Shown here: piece after piece, positions 1-8,910 of the stretch
How positions within the stretch are numbered: position 1 is the stretch's first letter
Layout: each line of letters starts with the position of its first letter
Assembly: GCF_002920915.1 (NCBI RefSeq)
Contig: NZ_PQVF01000010.1
Location: 113,252 to 177,251, forward strand
DNA from: Solitalea longa
GTDB taxonomy: Bacteria; Bacteroidota; Bacteroidia; Sphingobacteriales; Sphingobacteriaceae
Reading direction: 5' to 3'
DNA: 64,000 nt
Program-made: the position numbers and the translations under genes
Notes under the pieces: model-generated
Seen by the model: only the letters and a program-made list of their open reading frames with translations
What the model was told of the DNA's origin: nothing
Database searches by the model: none

Positions 1-2
1 AA

Positions 3-752
3 CATCTGCTAACAGCCAATACGCTGCACGGCACACATTCGCCATTTGTATATAACTTAATTAATAATGTTATATACGATAAATCGGCTCAGGATGTTTA
101 CGATGAAATTGAAAATCAACGTAAAAAACTGCTTGCAGATGAACGTGTTATCACCATTACCGATTTAGGTGCAGGTTCTCTGTATAGCAATAATAAACAA
201 AAAAAGGTTAAAGAGGTTGCAGATAAGGCATTAAAGGGGCCGAAATGGGCACAACTTATCCATCGATTGGCGAAATGGCGCCAGCCTAAACAAATACTTG
301 AGTTAGGCACTTGTCTCGGAATTACCACCTCTTATCTTGCTAAAGCAAATACTAATACACCTGTTATTTCAATTGAAGGATGTCCGCAAACGGCTGCAAT
401 TGCCCGCCAGTCTATTGATTCATTAAACATTAATAATGTTTCGGTAAAAGTTGGCAATTTTGATGATTTGCTGCCTGAAGAGGTGAAAATATCGGAGCAA
501 ATGGCTTTTGTATATTTTGATGGTAATCATCGAAAAGATGCTACCCTAAACTATTTTTATGCCTGCCTTGAAAAAGCCGATGATGACAGTCTGTTTATTT
601 TTGATGATATTCACTGGTCGAAGGGAATGGAAGAGGCTTGGGAAGAAATTAAAAATCATCCAAGAGTTACGGTTACAATTGATCTATATTCGATAGGACT
701 GGTGTTTTTCAAGAAAGGCCAGGAAAAAGAACATTTCAGAATCAAATACTAA
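3..752 (+). CDS. Class I SAM-dependent methyltransferase, 5' end outside window
   Basis: The frame is open from base 3 to the TAA at 750-752, so the gene begins before the window; the TTG near 267 is only an internal codon. The visible 249 residues start with an HGTHSPFVYNL stretch, as in Bacteroidota methyltransferases of this type. A Rossmann SAM-binding segment follows (ILELGTCLGITTSYLA, then VISIEGCP). Later come FVYFDGNHRKDAT and a DDIHWSKGMEEAWEEI segment, the usual order for O-methyltransferase-like (Methyltransf_24) enzymes. The substrate cannot be read from the sequence. The gene converges on the ThrE-like gene with only 8 bases between the stops. Confidence 0.8.
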   Translation, partial: HLLTANTLHGTHSPFVYNLINNVIYDKSAQDVYDEIENQRKKLLADERVITITDLGAGSLYSNNKQKKVKEVADKALKGPKWAQLIHRLAKWRQPKQILELGTCLGITTSYLAKANTNTPVISIEGCPQTAAIARQSIDSLNINNVSVKVGNFDDLLPEEVKISEQMAFVYFDGNHRKDATLNYFYACLEKADDDSLFIFDDIHWSKGMEEAWEEIKNHPRVTVTIDLYSIGLVFFKKGQEKEHFRIKY

Positions 753-760
753 AACAATTG

Positions 761-2077
761 TCATAGCTGTTTATGTTTCATTGCCATTTCAATTCGCCTT
801 TGCTTCGCTTTAGATGAGAAATAACGATCTATGATATTGGGGATCGTCACTCCTAAAGCAATGCAAAGAAGTGTTAACACAAACTCTACCCCCGGAGAAA
901 ATATTTGTAACAGAGCCTTTAATTTTTGGTCATTATCATGGGCCTCAGTAAAAGAGAATACACTCATCATTGATGTATATGCCAGCACTCCAGGCACCAT
1001 CGGGATTACCGGTGGAATGGAAATTACGTGACCAGGCGTATGTACTTTGTGTACCCAGTAAATAGCACAGGTGCTCGAAAGCAACGCTCCTGCAAGGGAA
1101 GCAAGGGGCAGGTTAACGCCAAAATCAAGTCGCAATACATTTCTTGTTAAAACCGCAATTGCGCCTCCAAGGGCACAAAGCCACAGAGCACGCAATGGCA
1201 CATTGAATAAGACTGCAAATCCAGTGGCCGCCAAAGCGCCGGCAAAAATAATGACCAGTTTGTTGTGTGCAGGTGGCGTAAGTGGGTGAGGTTTTATGCC
1301 GAGCAACTCCATAGCCACGATCATTCCTAAAGCAATAGAAGCAATACACAATATCGTTACGATAGCCCGTGTAGTGCCTACTATAGTAAAATCATCAATT
1401 ATGTCGTCGAGTGAGTTAATCATTGGAACACCAGGAACCAAAAATAAAACAGCTCCGGCAATGGCATCTTGAGGAGTAGCTGTCCAATTAGTAAATAAAG
1501 TGATGGCACCTGCAATAAGAGAGCTCGTTAAAGCAACCGTAGCGATAGTTAAATAAGTATTGATGTGTTTTTTGTGTAGTTCTTGCCTTAAAAACAGTCC
1601 GGTAGCTGCTGCAAAGGAAGCAATAAGGTTTGCTGCCCAATCTCCTCCGAACAAGGTGCAAAATCCACCGCAAGCCATCCCAACTGCAAGGATGATCAAC
1701 CAGCGTGGATAACTGTGTTTTTTGCCTGAAATTTGATTAAGCTCTTTTTCATAATGCTCAAGCGAATATCCTTTTTCGAGCGCTTTCCAGGTAAGTCGAC
1801 TGATGCCATCAACGGTGGTCATATTCACCCCATGGCCTTTCATTTTCCTGAACTTAGTAATGGAATTGGAGCCATCACTGATAGTCATCATCAGCGTGGT
1901 TAACGTAATATGCATGTGAAGCTTGCTGCTGGAAATGCCAAAATGAAGAGCAATTCGCTTTACATTTCGATCAATGCGGTTACTGTCTGAACCGCTTTGC
2001 ATTAAGAGTAGTCCTGTCTTTAAAAGTAGATCTAACTTTTTTTCTAATACAGCCGCTTCTAGTGCTTCATTATGCAT
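761..2077 (-). CDS. Threonine/serine exporter (ThrE) family membrane protein
   Basis: This 438-residue integral membrane protein has a soluble N-terminal part of about 130 residues (containing GLLLMQSGSDSNRIDRNVKR) followed by about ten hydrophobic segments. That is the fused ThrE (DUF1212) plus ThrE_2 (DUF3815) arrangement, here in one chain. Members of the family export threonine or serine, or act as related small-acid carriers; the substrate here is inferred only from the family. I prefer the ATG at 2077; an in-frame GTG lies two codons upstream at 2083. A TAGCTTTG box on the minus strand (2101-2108) could give it its own promoter, but it also follows the barrel gene on the same strand after about 60 bases. 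Confidence 0.85.
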   Translation of the reverse strand: MHNEALEAAVLEKKLDLLLKTGLLLMQSGSDSNRIDRNVKRIALHFGISSSKLHMHITLTTLMMTISDGSNSITKFRKMKGHGVNMTTVDGISRLTWKALEKGYSLEHYEKELNQISGKKHSYPRWLIILAVGMACGGFCTLFGGDWAANLIASFAAATGLFLRQELHKKHINTYLTIATVALTSSLIAGAITLFTNWTATPQDAIAGAVLFLVPGVPMINSLDDIIDDFTIVGTTRAIVTILCIASIALGMIVAMELLGIKPHPLTPPAHNKLVIIFAGALAATGFAVLFNVPLRALWLCALGGAIAVLTRNVLRLDFGVNLPLASLAGALLSSTCAIYWVHKVHTPGHVISIPPVIPMVPGVLAYTSMMSVFSFTEAHDNDQKLKALLQIFSPGVEFVLTLLCIALGVTIPNIIDRYFSSKAKQRRIEMAMKHKQL

Positions 2078-2100
2078 AACCACTATGTTTTGATGCGCTG

Positions 2101-2108
2101 CAAAGCTA
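2101..2108 (-). promoter_or_regulatory. Candidate -7 promoter box for the ThrE-like gene
   Basis: Read on the minus strand the bases are TAGCTTTG, a full match to the Bacteroidota TAnnTTTG element, about 24 bases before the ATG. No clear TTG -33 partner is visible at the expected distance, so the call is weak. Confidence 0.3.
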
Positions 2109-2140
2109 TCAAAATATGATTTAAAAGAGGGCTTAAAAAC

Positions 2141-3310
2141 CTAAAAGGCTTCGTTTAATGATAAATAAAAGCCTTGACTTCGCTTTTCGCCAGGGTTTAT
2201 GCTGCCAAAGCCATAGTCAACGCGCAAGGTTAAACGGTTTCTTTCGTCGAAAATATATCTTCCCCCAATTCCGAAGTTTGGTTTCAGGGTATCCTTGTTA
2301 AAATCGCTATTGCTAAATACCCCGCCTGCTCCCACAAAGGCGGCAATAACCCCTCTGGATAATGAGAACCAACCAGCATCCGGTCTTTTAGCAAAAGGCC
2401 GGAAACGTAATTCGCTTTGTAAAGCCAAATAGTTCTGGTCACGGTAACGGCCTGTATAATAACCACGCATCACCAAGTCATTGCCTAATTGCGGCAGCAT
2501 ATAAAAGGGTTTATCTGGTCCTTGTAGCGATTGAATATAACTTTGGGCGGCAATGGTGGTTGTTGTATGCACTCGCCAGTATTTACGTGCATCGAGAGTT
2601 AATAGTGCAAAATTGAAATCGCTGGCAAATGCTTTCAACGAATTTTGAATATAAAATCTTAAGTAGGAGCCTTTATGCGGATAATTAACAATGTCTCGGT
2701 TGTCAAATGTTGCCGATAATGATAAGAAAGTAATGTTTCCACCAGTTTTACCTTCTAATTCGCTTGACGAATAGATTCCTGTTGCGTCTTTATCACTAAT
2801 ATCTTCGTACAGATACCAAAGTCCTGCTCCAACGTAAAAATTATTTGCCACTTCTCGTTCAGCATCAATATTTATCCTGAATTTCTGATCGTTGATAATA
2901 TCCTTATCCGATTCTTTGGTGTTATTGCCAATTCCGTAGAAATAATTAGGAAAATCATAATACTTAACGTCCGTTATTAAGTGCCAATCGTTGTTTTTGG
3001 TCCAAAGACTGCCGTTTAAGCTCAGCTTCGATTGTTTTTTTGTGGTATATGTTCCAATTAGGTTAATGGTTGAATTGCGCTGTTCGTTGGAAGATTTGTT
3101 GAGGTAAAAGGAATAAAGCGCAGCAATTCCGAATTCTAAGCCCCGTTCCTGAGAGGAGCCAACTACCGGGATTGGTAATAAGTTATTTTTAAACTGTGAA
3201 GAAGTTGTGTCGATAAGGTGTGAAGCTGTTTGAGCGAAAGCTGTTGATGTACAGAAAATTAAAAATGCAAAAAGGTAAATGCTCAGTCCTTTTATTGAAT
3301 ATTTATTCAT
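2141..3310 (-). CDS. Outer-membrane beta-barrel, bacterial surface antigen (D15/Omp85 C-terminal) type
   Basis: The 389-residue product starts with a signal peptide (hydrophobic core LSIYLFAFLIFCTSTAFA, cleavage before QTASH). Alternating aromatic/hydrophobic strands follow and run to a terminal phenylalanine (SLNEAF), which suits insertion by the Bam machinery. Segments such as RGYYTGRYRDQNYLALQSEL and FVGAGGVF resemble the C-terminal barrel of the BamA/ShlB superfamily. No POTRA repeats are present, so this is a barrel-only member rather than BamA. Function unknown. It is transcribed away from the SusC operon across a 423-base gap. Confidence 0.75.
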   Translation of the reverse strand: MNKYSIKGLSIYLFAFLIFCTSTAFAQTASHLIDTTSSQFKNNLLPIPVVGSSQERGLEFGIAALYSFYLNKSSNEQRNSTINLIGTYTTKKQSKLSLNGSLWTKNNDWHLITDVKYYDFPNYFYGIGNNTKESDKDIINDQKFRINIDAEREVANNFYVGAGLWYLYEDISDKDATGIYSSSELEGKTGGNITFLSLSATFDNRDIVNYPHKGSYLRFYIQNSLKAFASDFNFALLTLDARKYWRVHTTTTIAAQSYIQSLQGPDKPFYMLPQLGNDLVMRGYYTGRYRDQNYLALQSELRFRPFAKRPDAGWFSLSRGVIAAFVGAGGVFSNSDFNKDTLKPNFGIGGRYIFDERNRLTLRVDYGFGSINPGEKRSQGFYLSLNEAF

Positions 3311-3733
3311 CTGGTGAAGATAAAAATACTTAAATAAAATTTCTTCAAGACTTCAATTTGACCAAAACTGAACCAAAAAAGCATTAAAATGGTCTATTGA
3401 AATTGTGAAATTGTTAAAAAGTGAACCTGCGGAAATGTACTGCAAAAGGCGGAAAAAATAGGTTATTCTGTGGTTATATATTGTAAATCGGAATATTATT
3501 TTGTTTAAAAATATTAGGCTTATTTTAAATTGCAGCTGAATGTCTAAATCGATTTGCTAAATTGTTACTTATAGTAATGTATTTGTAATAATAAGTTAAT
3601 GATATCTTCTTGAAATTAAAAAAAAGTCAATGGAATAATCATATGCATACATTGTAATCAAAAAAATACCAATTGTTTGCTTCTCTTTATAAAACTGTTA
3701 CTTTGGTGCAACAAAATCATAAAATGAAAGTAT
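3311..3733. other. 423-base intergenic region between divergent genes
   Basis: This very AT-rich stretch separates the barrel gene (minus) from SusC (plus). I find no convincing ORF or RNA gene in it. The only recognisable element is the candidate SusC promoter near its right end. It may also hold the minus-strand promoter of the barrel gene, for which no strong box is visible. Confidence 0.6.
3673..3705 (+). promoter_or_regulatory. Candidate promoter of the first SusC operon
   Basis: TTG and TTTG at 3673-3679 are followed 18 bases later by TTACTTTG (3698-3705). This is close to the Bacteroidota -33 TTG and -7 TAnnTTTG pair, about 28 bases before the SusC ATG. Pattern-based only. Confidence 0.45.
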
Positions 3734-6700
3734 ATGAAAGAGAAGTTTACAAAATTTTTAGTACTCCTTTTTTCGCTGGCAACGCTCACCACGTATGCGC
3801 AGCAGAAAAAGATTACGGGTACAGTAACATCGAAAGCAGATGGAACGCCACTTCCAGCAGTAACAGTGACCGTTAAGGGATCATCTTTAGGAACGCAAAC
3901 GGATGGAGACGGAAAGTTTTCTATTTCAGTGCCTGAAAATGCAACTTTATCGTTTTCTTACATTGGATTTAAAGCAAAAGAAGTGAGCGTTGGTGCATCA
4001 CAAACTATCAACGTTAGTTTAGACGCTGACGAAAGGTTACTGAATGAGGTAGTTGTTACGGCTTTGGGTATTCAACGTGATGCAAAAGCTTTGGGATATT
4101 CTGCCCCTCAACTTAAAGGTGAAGAACTTACCAAGTCCAGAGAGGCTAACGTAATTAACTCACTAGCAGGTAAGGTTGCAGGTGTAAGAGTCAGTTCTCA
4201 ATCAGGTACCCTAGGTGGTTCTTCTAAAATTATTATCCGTGGTGAATCAGGTTTAGGTGGAAGTAGTCAACCGTTATTTGTAATTGATGGGATGCCTATT
4301 GATAATGGGGCTCAACAAATTTCCACAGTGGCTGGTGCGGTTCCTCAAGGAAGTGCTGGAGCTGACTTCGGGAACAGGGTAGGTGATATTAACCCTGAAG
4401 ATATAGAAACCATGACTGTGTTGAAAGGTGCAGCTGCAACAGCGCTATATGGCGCTCGTGCTAAGAGTGGTGCTATTGTTATCTCTACCAAAAAGGGAGT
4501 AAAAGGAAATGCAAGCGTTACTTTTAATTCCTCTGTTCGTATGGATGATATTCTTAAAATGCCTGAGTTCCAAAATGAGTATGCTCAAGGTGTACAAGGA
4601 ACTTATAATATCGCAAGTACAAATGGCTGGGGACCTAAAATTTCTGATGTTCAGGATAAAACCTTTCCTAACTTTTTAGCACAAGACGTACATTTAAAAG
4701 CGTATGATAATAACATCAAAGATTTCTTCCAAACCGGTAAAACCTATATCAATTCACTCGCATTTTCTGGTGGAAATGAGACAGGGGATTATCGATTTAG
4801 TTATGCAAATATTAGTCAGACAGGTATTATTCCCAATCAAAAATATAGTAAAAACAATATTACCTTAAATGCTGGTAAAACCATTGGGAAAGACTTTAAT
4901 ATTCGTACCATACTTAATTATGCAAACTCTGGAGGGGATGGTCGTCCGGTTCAAAGTTCAAATAACCCGAACGTAATTATGCCATTGATTTATGGTGTTC
5001 CTCGGACAGTTGATATGGAGTTATTGCGTAATAATTCAATCAACCCTGAAACAGGGCAGCAAATTACTTTAACACCGGCAAGAAATGGTAACAATCCATT
5101 CTGGGTTATTGACAACAATAATTTTTCAAATGATTTAAATCGTTTTTATGGTAATGCCATTTTGAGTTACAAGATTTTAAACTGGCTTACCGTAGCTAAC
5201 AACTTAGGTTTAGATTATTATAATGAATTTCGTCAAGGAAACACCAGAAACGGAACAATTGGTGCTTTAACCGGGAATTTCTTCACCGCGAACATTTTTA
5301 ACAGATCATTTAATAATGACTTTATTGCTACTGCAGATACTAAGATAACCAATGATCTAAGTTTAAAGGTAATTGGTGGTGCTAACGTATTTGAAAATTA
5401 TTACCAACGTAATCAGTCAGATGCACAAACATTGACAGTAGATCAATTGTATAATTTTTCTAATGCTGCCACTGTTACCACTACTAATACTTCAAACAAA
5501 TGGAGAATGGTAGGTTTGTATGGTGATATTGGTTTGTCATACAAAGATTACTTGTTTTTAAACGTTACAGGTAGAAATGACTGGAGTTCTACTTTGCCAG
5601 CAGAGAATAGATCCTATTTTTACCCTTCGGTAAGTAGCAGTTTTGTCTTTACTGAATTAATGCCGTCTAATAAATGGCTGAATTATGGTAAGCTAAGAGC
5701 AAGCTGGGCAAATGTAGGTAGTGGAACGGATCCATATCAATTGGCATTTGTTTATGGCCCTCAATCAACTGCATTTGCGCAGTATGGATATGGTTCACAA
5801 TTCCCTTTCAATGGCTTATTAGCCTTCTCTATTCCTAGTGTAATTCCAAACTTTAACTTAAAACCTCAAAATCAAATAACAACGGAGATTGGTGCTGATT
5901 TAAGATTTTTGAATAATCGGGTTAAATTAGATGTTACCTACTACAATTCAAAAACCGACGATCAGATCATTGCTTTAACCCTTCCACAATCCACCGGATT
6001 TACTTCCAAAAAGATGAATGCAGGGTCAGTTACTAATAAAGGATTTGAGGTGGCTTTAGGTTTAGTTCCGGTTAAAACCAATAGGTTTGATTGGAATTTT
6101 GATCTAAACTTTTCTCAGAACAAACAAACTACCCAATTGCCATCTGAAGTAACTGCATACACTTTGCAAAGTGGCTGGAGTGGTTTAATTGTTAAAACTC
6201 GTTCTAATGAGTCGTTTGGTATCTTCGGTTCTGCATGGGAAAGAGATCCAAATGGAAACATTGTAATAGACCCAGCAACAGGTTTACGCAAAACTAAACT
6301 TGATCAACGTTTAGGAAGTATTAATCCTGACTGGATGTTAGGTATCAATAACTCAATCAACTTCAAATCATTTAATCTGTCTTTCCTTATTGATGTCAGA
6401 CAAGGTGGAGTTGTTTACTCAAACACTGCATCTTCATTAAGAACTTCAGGTTTAGCCAAAGAAACGCTTGCTAATAGAGGAAACATCTTTATTGATAAAG
6501 GAGTGGTTTTACAAGGCACTGAATATGTTCCTAATACAGTACCTGTTCAAAGTATGCAAGATTTTTGGGGTCAGTTCTCTACTACTAATACTGAAGCGAA
6601 TATCTTCGACGCCTCTTATGTTAAGTTGAGAGAAGTGAAATTCTCTTATAAAATTCCTTCAAGTATTCTTGGAAAGTCTGCGAAATTTATGAAAGAGCTG

Positions 6701-6865
6701 GAAATTGGTGTGGAAGGCCGTAATCTTTGGATTATTAGTGATCATGTTCCTCATGTTGATCCTGAAGTTAACTTTTTTGGGCCAGGAAGCGCAGCAGATG
6801 GTATAGAATTTAACTCAGCGCCATCAACAAGATCATTTGGCTTTAATCTGCGTGTTAAAATTTAA
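3734..6865 (+). CDS. SusC/RagA family TonB-dependent outer-membrane transporter
   Basis: The 1043-residue protein has a signal peptide (FLVLLFSLATLTTYAQ), a carboxypeptidase-D-like regulatory domain (about 24-100; ITGTVTSKADGTPLPAVTV), and a TonB-dependent plug. The plug carries the SusC signatures LNEVVVTALG, PLFVIDGMPIDN and IETMTVLKGAAATALYGARA. A 22-strand barrel follows to the end. It would import a ligand delivered by its SusD lipoprotein, powered by TonB. The SusD gene follows directly. No glycoside hydrolase, sulfatase, sigma factor or FecR gene is adjacent, so the ligand cannot be inferred. The ATG at 3734 begins a normal signal peptide; another ATG at 3724 is out of frame. Confidence 0.95.
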   Translation: MKEKFTKFLVLLFSLATLTTYAQQKKITGTVTSKADGTPLPAVTVTVKGSSLGTQTDGDGKFSISVPENATLSFSYIGFKAKEVSVGASQTINVSLDADERLLNEVVVTALGIQRDAKALGYSAPQLKGEELTKSREANVINSLAGKVAGVRVSSQSGTLGGSSKIIIRGESGLGGSSQPLFVIDGMPIDNGAQQISTVAGAVPQGSAGADFGNRVGDINPEDIETMTVLKGAAATALYGARAKSGAIVISTKKGVKGNASVTFNSSVRMDDILKMPEFQNEYAQGVQGTYNIASTNGWGPKISDVQDKTFPNFLAQDVHLKAYDNNIKDFFQTGKTYINSLAFSGGNETGDYRFSYANISQTGIIPNQKYSKNNITLNAGKTIGKDFNIRTILNYANSGGDGRPVQSSNNPNVIMPLIYGVPRTVDMELLRNNSINPETGQQITLTPARNGNNPFWVIDNNNFSNDLNRFYGNAILSYKILNWLTVANNLGLDYYNEFRQGNTRNGTIGALTGNFFTANIFNRSFNNDFIATADTKITNDLSLKVIGGANVFENYYQRNQSDAQTLTVDQLYNFSNAATVTTTNTSNKWRMVGLYGDIGLSYKDYLFLNVTGRNDWSSTLPAENRSYFYPSVSSSFVFTELMPSNKWLNYGKLRASWANVGSGTDPYQLAFVYGPQSTAFAQYGYGSQFPFNGLLAFSIPSVIPNFNLKPQNQITTEIGADLRFLNNRVKLDVTYYNSKTDDQIIALTLPQSTGFTSKKMNAGSVTNKGFEVALGLVPVKTNRFDWNFDLNFSQNKQTTQLPSEVTAYTLQSGWSGLIVKTRSNESFGIFGSAWERDPNGNIVIDPATGLRKTKLDQRLGSINPDWMLGINNSINFKSFNLSFLIDVRQGGVVYSNTASSLRTSGLAKETLANRGNIFIDKGVVLQGTEYVPNTVPVQSMQDFWGQFSTTNTEANIFDASYVKLREVKFSYKIPSSILGKSAKFMKELEIGVEGRNLWIISDHVPHVDPEVNFFGPGSAADGIEFNSAPSTRSFGFNLRVKI

Positions 6866-6875
6866 TTGTAAAGTA

Positions 6876-8333
6876 ATGAAAAAAAGACTTATATATGCTT
6901 TTTGTGGTGTTTTAACATGTGCTATAACACTTCAATCCTGTGAGAAATTTCTGGATATAAATAAAAATCCTAATGCGGCTGAAAATGTAGATCCTAAACT
7001 CTTATTTTCTTATGCAAGTACTTCATATATTAATTTAAGATCGAGTGGAGACTTGTATATTCCTATGGCTTTAGGTGGTCAGTCAATTACAACAGGTGGA
7101 AACAATCCTACCGGTTGGGGTATTCCAAGTGAGGAGCAATACCAGTTTTCTACCTTTAGTTATGGTAACACCTGGAGAGCTTATTATACTTCTGTTGGAG
7201 CAAATTTAAAGCAAGCTATTTCATTGGCAGAAAGCGCTACTCCTAAAAACAATAATGCAGCGGCTCAATGTAAGGTTTTGCTAGCCTTGGTTGTTTATGA
7301 AGCTACAACAGTTTATGGTGATGTGCCTTTTACGGAAGCCTGGAATACGGGTATATCTTATCCTAAATTTGATGCTCAGCAAACGGTTTTAAACGGATCA
7401 ATTGCATTAATTGATGAGGCTCTTGCTCAATTTGACGACGCCAGCGCATTGAAGATTTCAGACTATGACATGTTCTTTAAAGGCGATCTTGCCAAATGGA
7501 AACGTTTAGCAAAATCTGTGAAATTGAGAACCTTAATGACTATGGTTGACAAAGATCCTACAAAAGCGACGCAAATTGGTCAGATGGTAACTGAAGGAGG
7601 ATTGGTTTCTTCTGCTGCAGATAACTTTAAAGTGGGATATCAGGCAGTAACAGGTAAAAAGAACCCTAAGTTTGCTATCAATGAACAATATAATGGCGGC
7701 AGAAACTTTTTCTTTGGATCTAAGTATGTGGTTGATTTTATGAGAAATCTAAGTGACCCTCGTCTTCCTAAATTCTTTACAAAACCTGTTGAAGCAACTG
7801 ATTATTTCGGCATCGAACCCGGAGCTGATGGTGACGATAAACATGATGTTCGTATTTCAAATACCCTTCAAGCTGCTGATGCCCCTGAGGTAATTTTTAC
7901 TTATCAGGAAGAATTATTTTATGAAGCGGAGATATATACCAGGGGTCTTGGTGTTGGTGCAGATTTAACAAAAGCTTCCACTTTATACAAAAAGGCTGTT
8001 GAAGAATCATGTAAGTTCAATGGGGTTGATGGAACAACAGCTTCAACTTTTGCTAATGGATTGCCTAATTTATCAACGGTTCCTGCACCAATGGCATTAA
8101 TTAATATGCACCATTGGGTAGATAAAATGGATAGAGGCTTAGATGCCTTTACACAATGGAGAAGATCAGGTCCAGAAGGTCAGGAAATTCCAAACTTAAG
8201 CCTTCCTATTGGGGCACCTGCTGGTAAATTGTTTAGAAGGTATGAGTATCCTACTACAAACGAAATATCAAGCAATCCAAATGCTCCTAAAGAGCTAGTT
8301 AAGTATAATGAAAAAATGTGGTTTGATTTATAA
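6876..8333 (+). CDS. SusD/RagB family nutrient-binding lipoprotein (SusD-like_2 type)
   Basis: The 485-residue product starts with a lipoprotein signal (GVLTCAITLQSC, lipidated Cys about residue 20), then KFLDINKNPNAAENVDPK, typical of the SusD-like_2 group. The rest is helical and TPR-like with late motifs (EELFYEAEIYTRGLG, MDRGLDAFTQWRRSG) of the family. It is expected to sit on the cell surface as a lid on the SusC channel. A longer reading from 6837 overlaps the SusC stop, but the ATG at 6876 begins the lipoprotein signal and is preferred. The gap to SusC is only 10 bases, so the two are co-transcribed. Confidence 0.93.
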   Translation: MKKRLIYAFCGVLTCAITLQSCEKFLDINKNPNAAENVDPKLLFSYASTSYINLRSSGDLYIPMALGGQSITTGGNNPTGWGIPSEEQYQFSTFSYGNTWRAYYTSVGANLKQAISLAESATPKNNNAAAQCKVLLALVVYEATTVYGDVPFTEAWNTGISYPKFDAQQTVLNGSIALIDEALAQFDDASALKISDYDMFFKGDLAKWKRLAKSVKLRTLMTMVDKDPTKATQIGQMVTEGGLVSSAADNFKVGYQAVTGKKNPKFAINEQYNGGRNFFFGSKYVVDFMRNLSDPRLPKFFTKPVEATDYFGIEPGADGDDKHDVRISNTLQAADAPEVIFTYQEELFYEAEIYTRGLGVGADLTKASTLYKKAVEESCKFNGVDGTTASTFANGLPNLSTVPAPMALINMHHWVDKMDRGLDAFTQWRRSGPEGQEIPNLSLPIGAPAGKLFRRYEYPTTNEISSNPNAPKELVKYNEKMWFDL

Positions 8334-8343
8334 GACAACAGGA

Positions 8344-8781
8344 ATGAAAAAATTATTAATACTATTGACGGCTTTGTCAGCACTATCCTTACAAGCTTGT
8401 GAGAAAGATTCTCCGGGTGATAATTATGACTTTAGTACCAGTATCCCTCCTTATATAACTATTCAAAGTTTAAAAGATCAGGTTGTAAAACAAGGGGCTT
8501 CAGCTACAGTCAACTTACAAATGAGAACGAGCTTACAGCAAGAGGTTACAGCAACCTATAAATTAACAGGAGCAATAAATCTTGATAACCAAACGACTGT
8601 TGTAGAACGAGATAAAACTACTGGTTTAATTACGGTGGCTATTCCGGCTAATATGGCAGTAGGCTCTGAGGTTGTAGTAACTTTAGTGAAAGCTATTACC
8701 AAAGATGGAATGTCGATGACAATTGGACAAGATAATAATCCGGATAAACAGAAAGTAACAATAAAGGTTGCTCCTATGTAA
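8344..8781 (+). CDS. Small secreted lipoprotein linked to SusC/SusD
   Basis: This 145-residue protein has a lipoprotein signal (LLTALSALSLQAC) followed by a region rich in beta strands (YITIQSLKDQVVKQGASATVNLQM and onward) resembling an Ig-like or cadherin-like fold. It begins 10 bases after the SusD stop and is followed by a terminator, so it is the last gene of the SusCD operon. Its place matches the SusE/SusF-like surface lipoproteins or accessory glycan-binding proteins of other loci, but I recognise no named family. The ATG at 8344 is chosen because an upstream in-frame start at 8308 lies inside SusD and adds a non-signal sequence. Confidence 0.75.
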   Translation: MKKLLILLTALSALSLQACEKDSPGDNYDFSTSIPPYITIQSLKDQVVKQGASATVNLQMRTSLQQEVTATYKLTGAINLDNQTTVVERDKTTGLITVAIPANMAVGSEVVVTLVKAITKDGMSMTIGQDNNPDKQKVTIKVAPM

Positions 8782-8810
8782 CTAATTATTGATAAAAAGG
8801 TAACTTGTGG

Positions 8811-8840
8811 AGGCTGTCACTAAAGTGGCAGCCTTTTTTA
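8811..8840 (+). terminator. Rho-independent terminator of the SusCD operon
   Basis: AGGCTGTCAC, loop TAAA, GTGGCAGCCT and a run of T. The 10-bp stem has one G-T wobble and lies 29 bases after the lipoprotein stop. Confidence 0.8.
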
Positions 8841-8860
8841 TTTGCCTCTTTTTTCAACTC

Positions 8861-8891
8861 TTCGAATAACACCTTATTTATCCTACCTTTG
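8861..8891 (+). promoter_or_regulatory. Promoter of the deoxyhypusine-synthase-like gene
   Basis: TACCTTTG at 8884-8891 is an exact TAnnTTTG element. A weaker TTCG at 8861-8864 lies 19 bases upstream in the -33 position. It places the transcript start just before the ATG at 8911 and downstream of the alternative start at 8842, supporting the shorter gene model. Confidence 0.55.
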
Positions 8892-8910
8892 CCCCCAAAA
8901 ATTTTACAGC

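Noticed and set aside
8842..8910. Longer N-terminus for the deoxyhypusine-synthase-like protein
   Set aside because: The extra 23 residues do not resemble the family, and the promoter box lies inside them.
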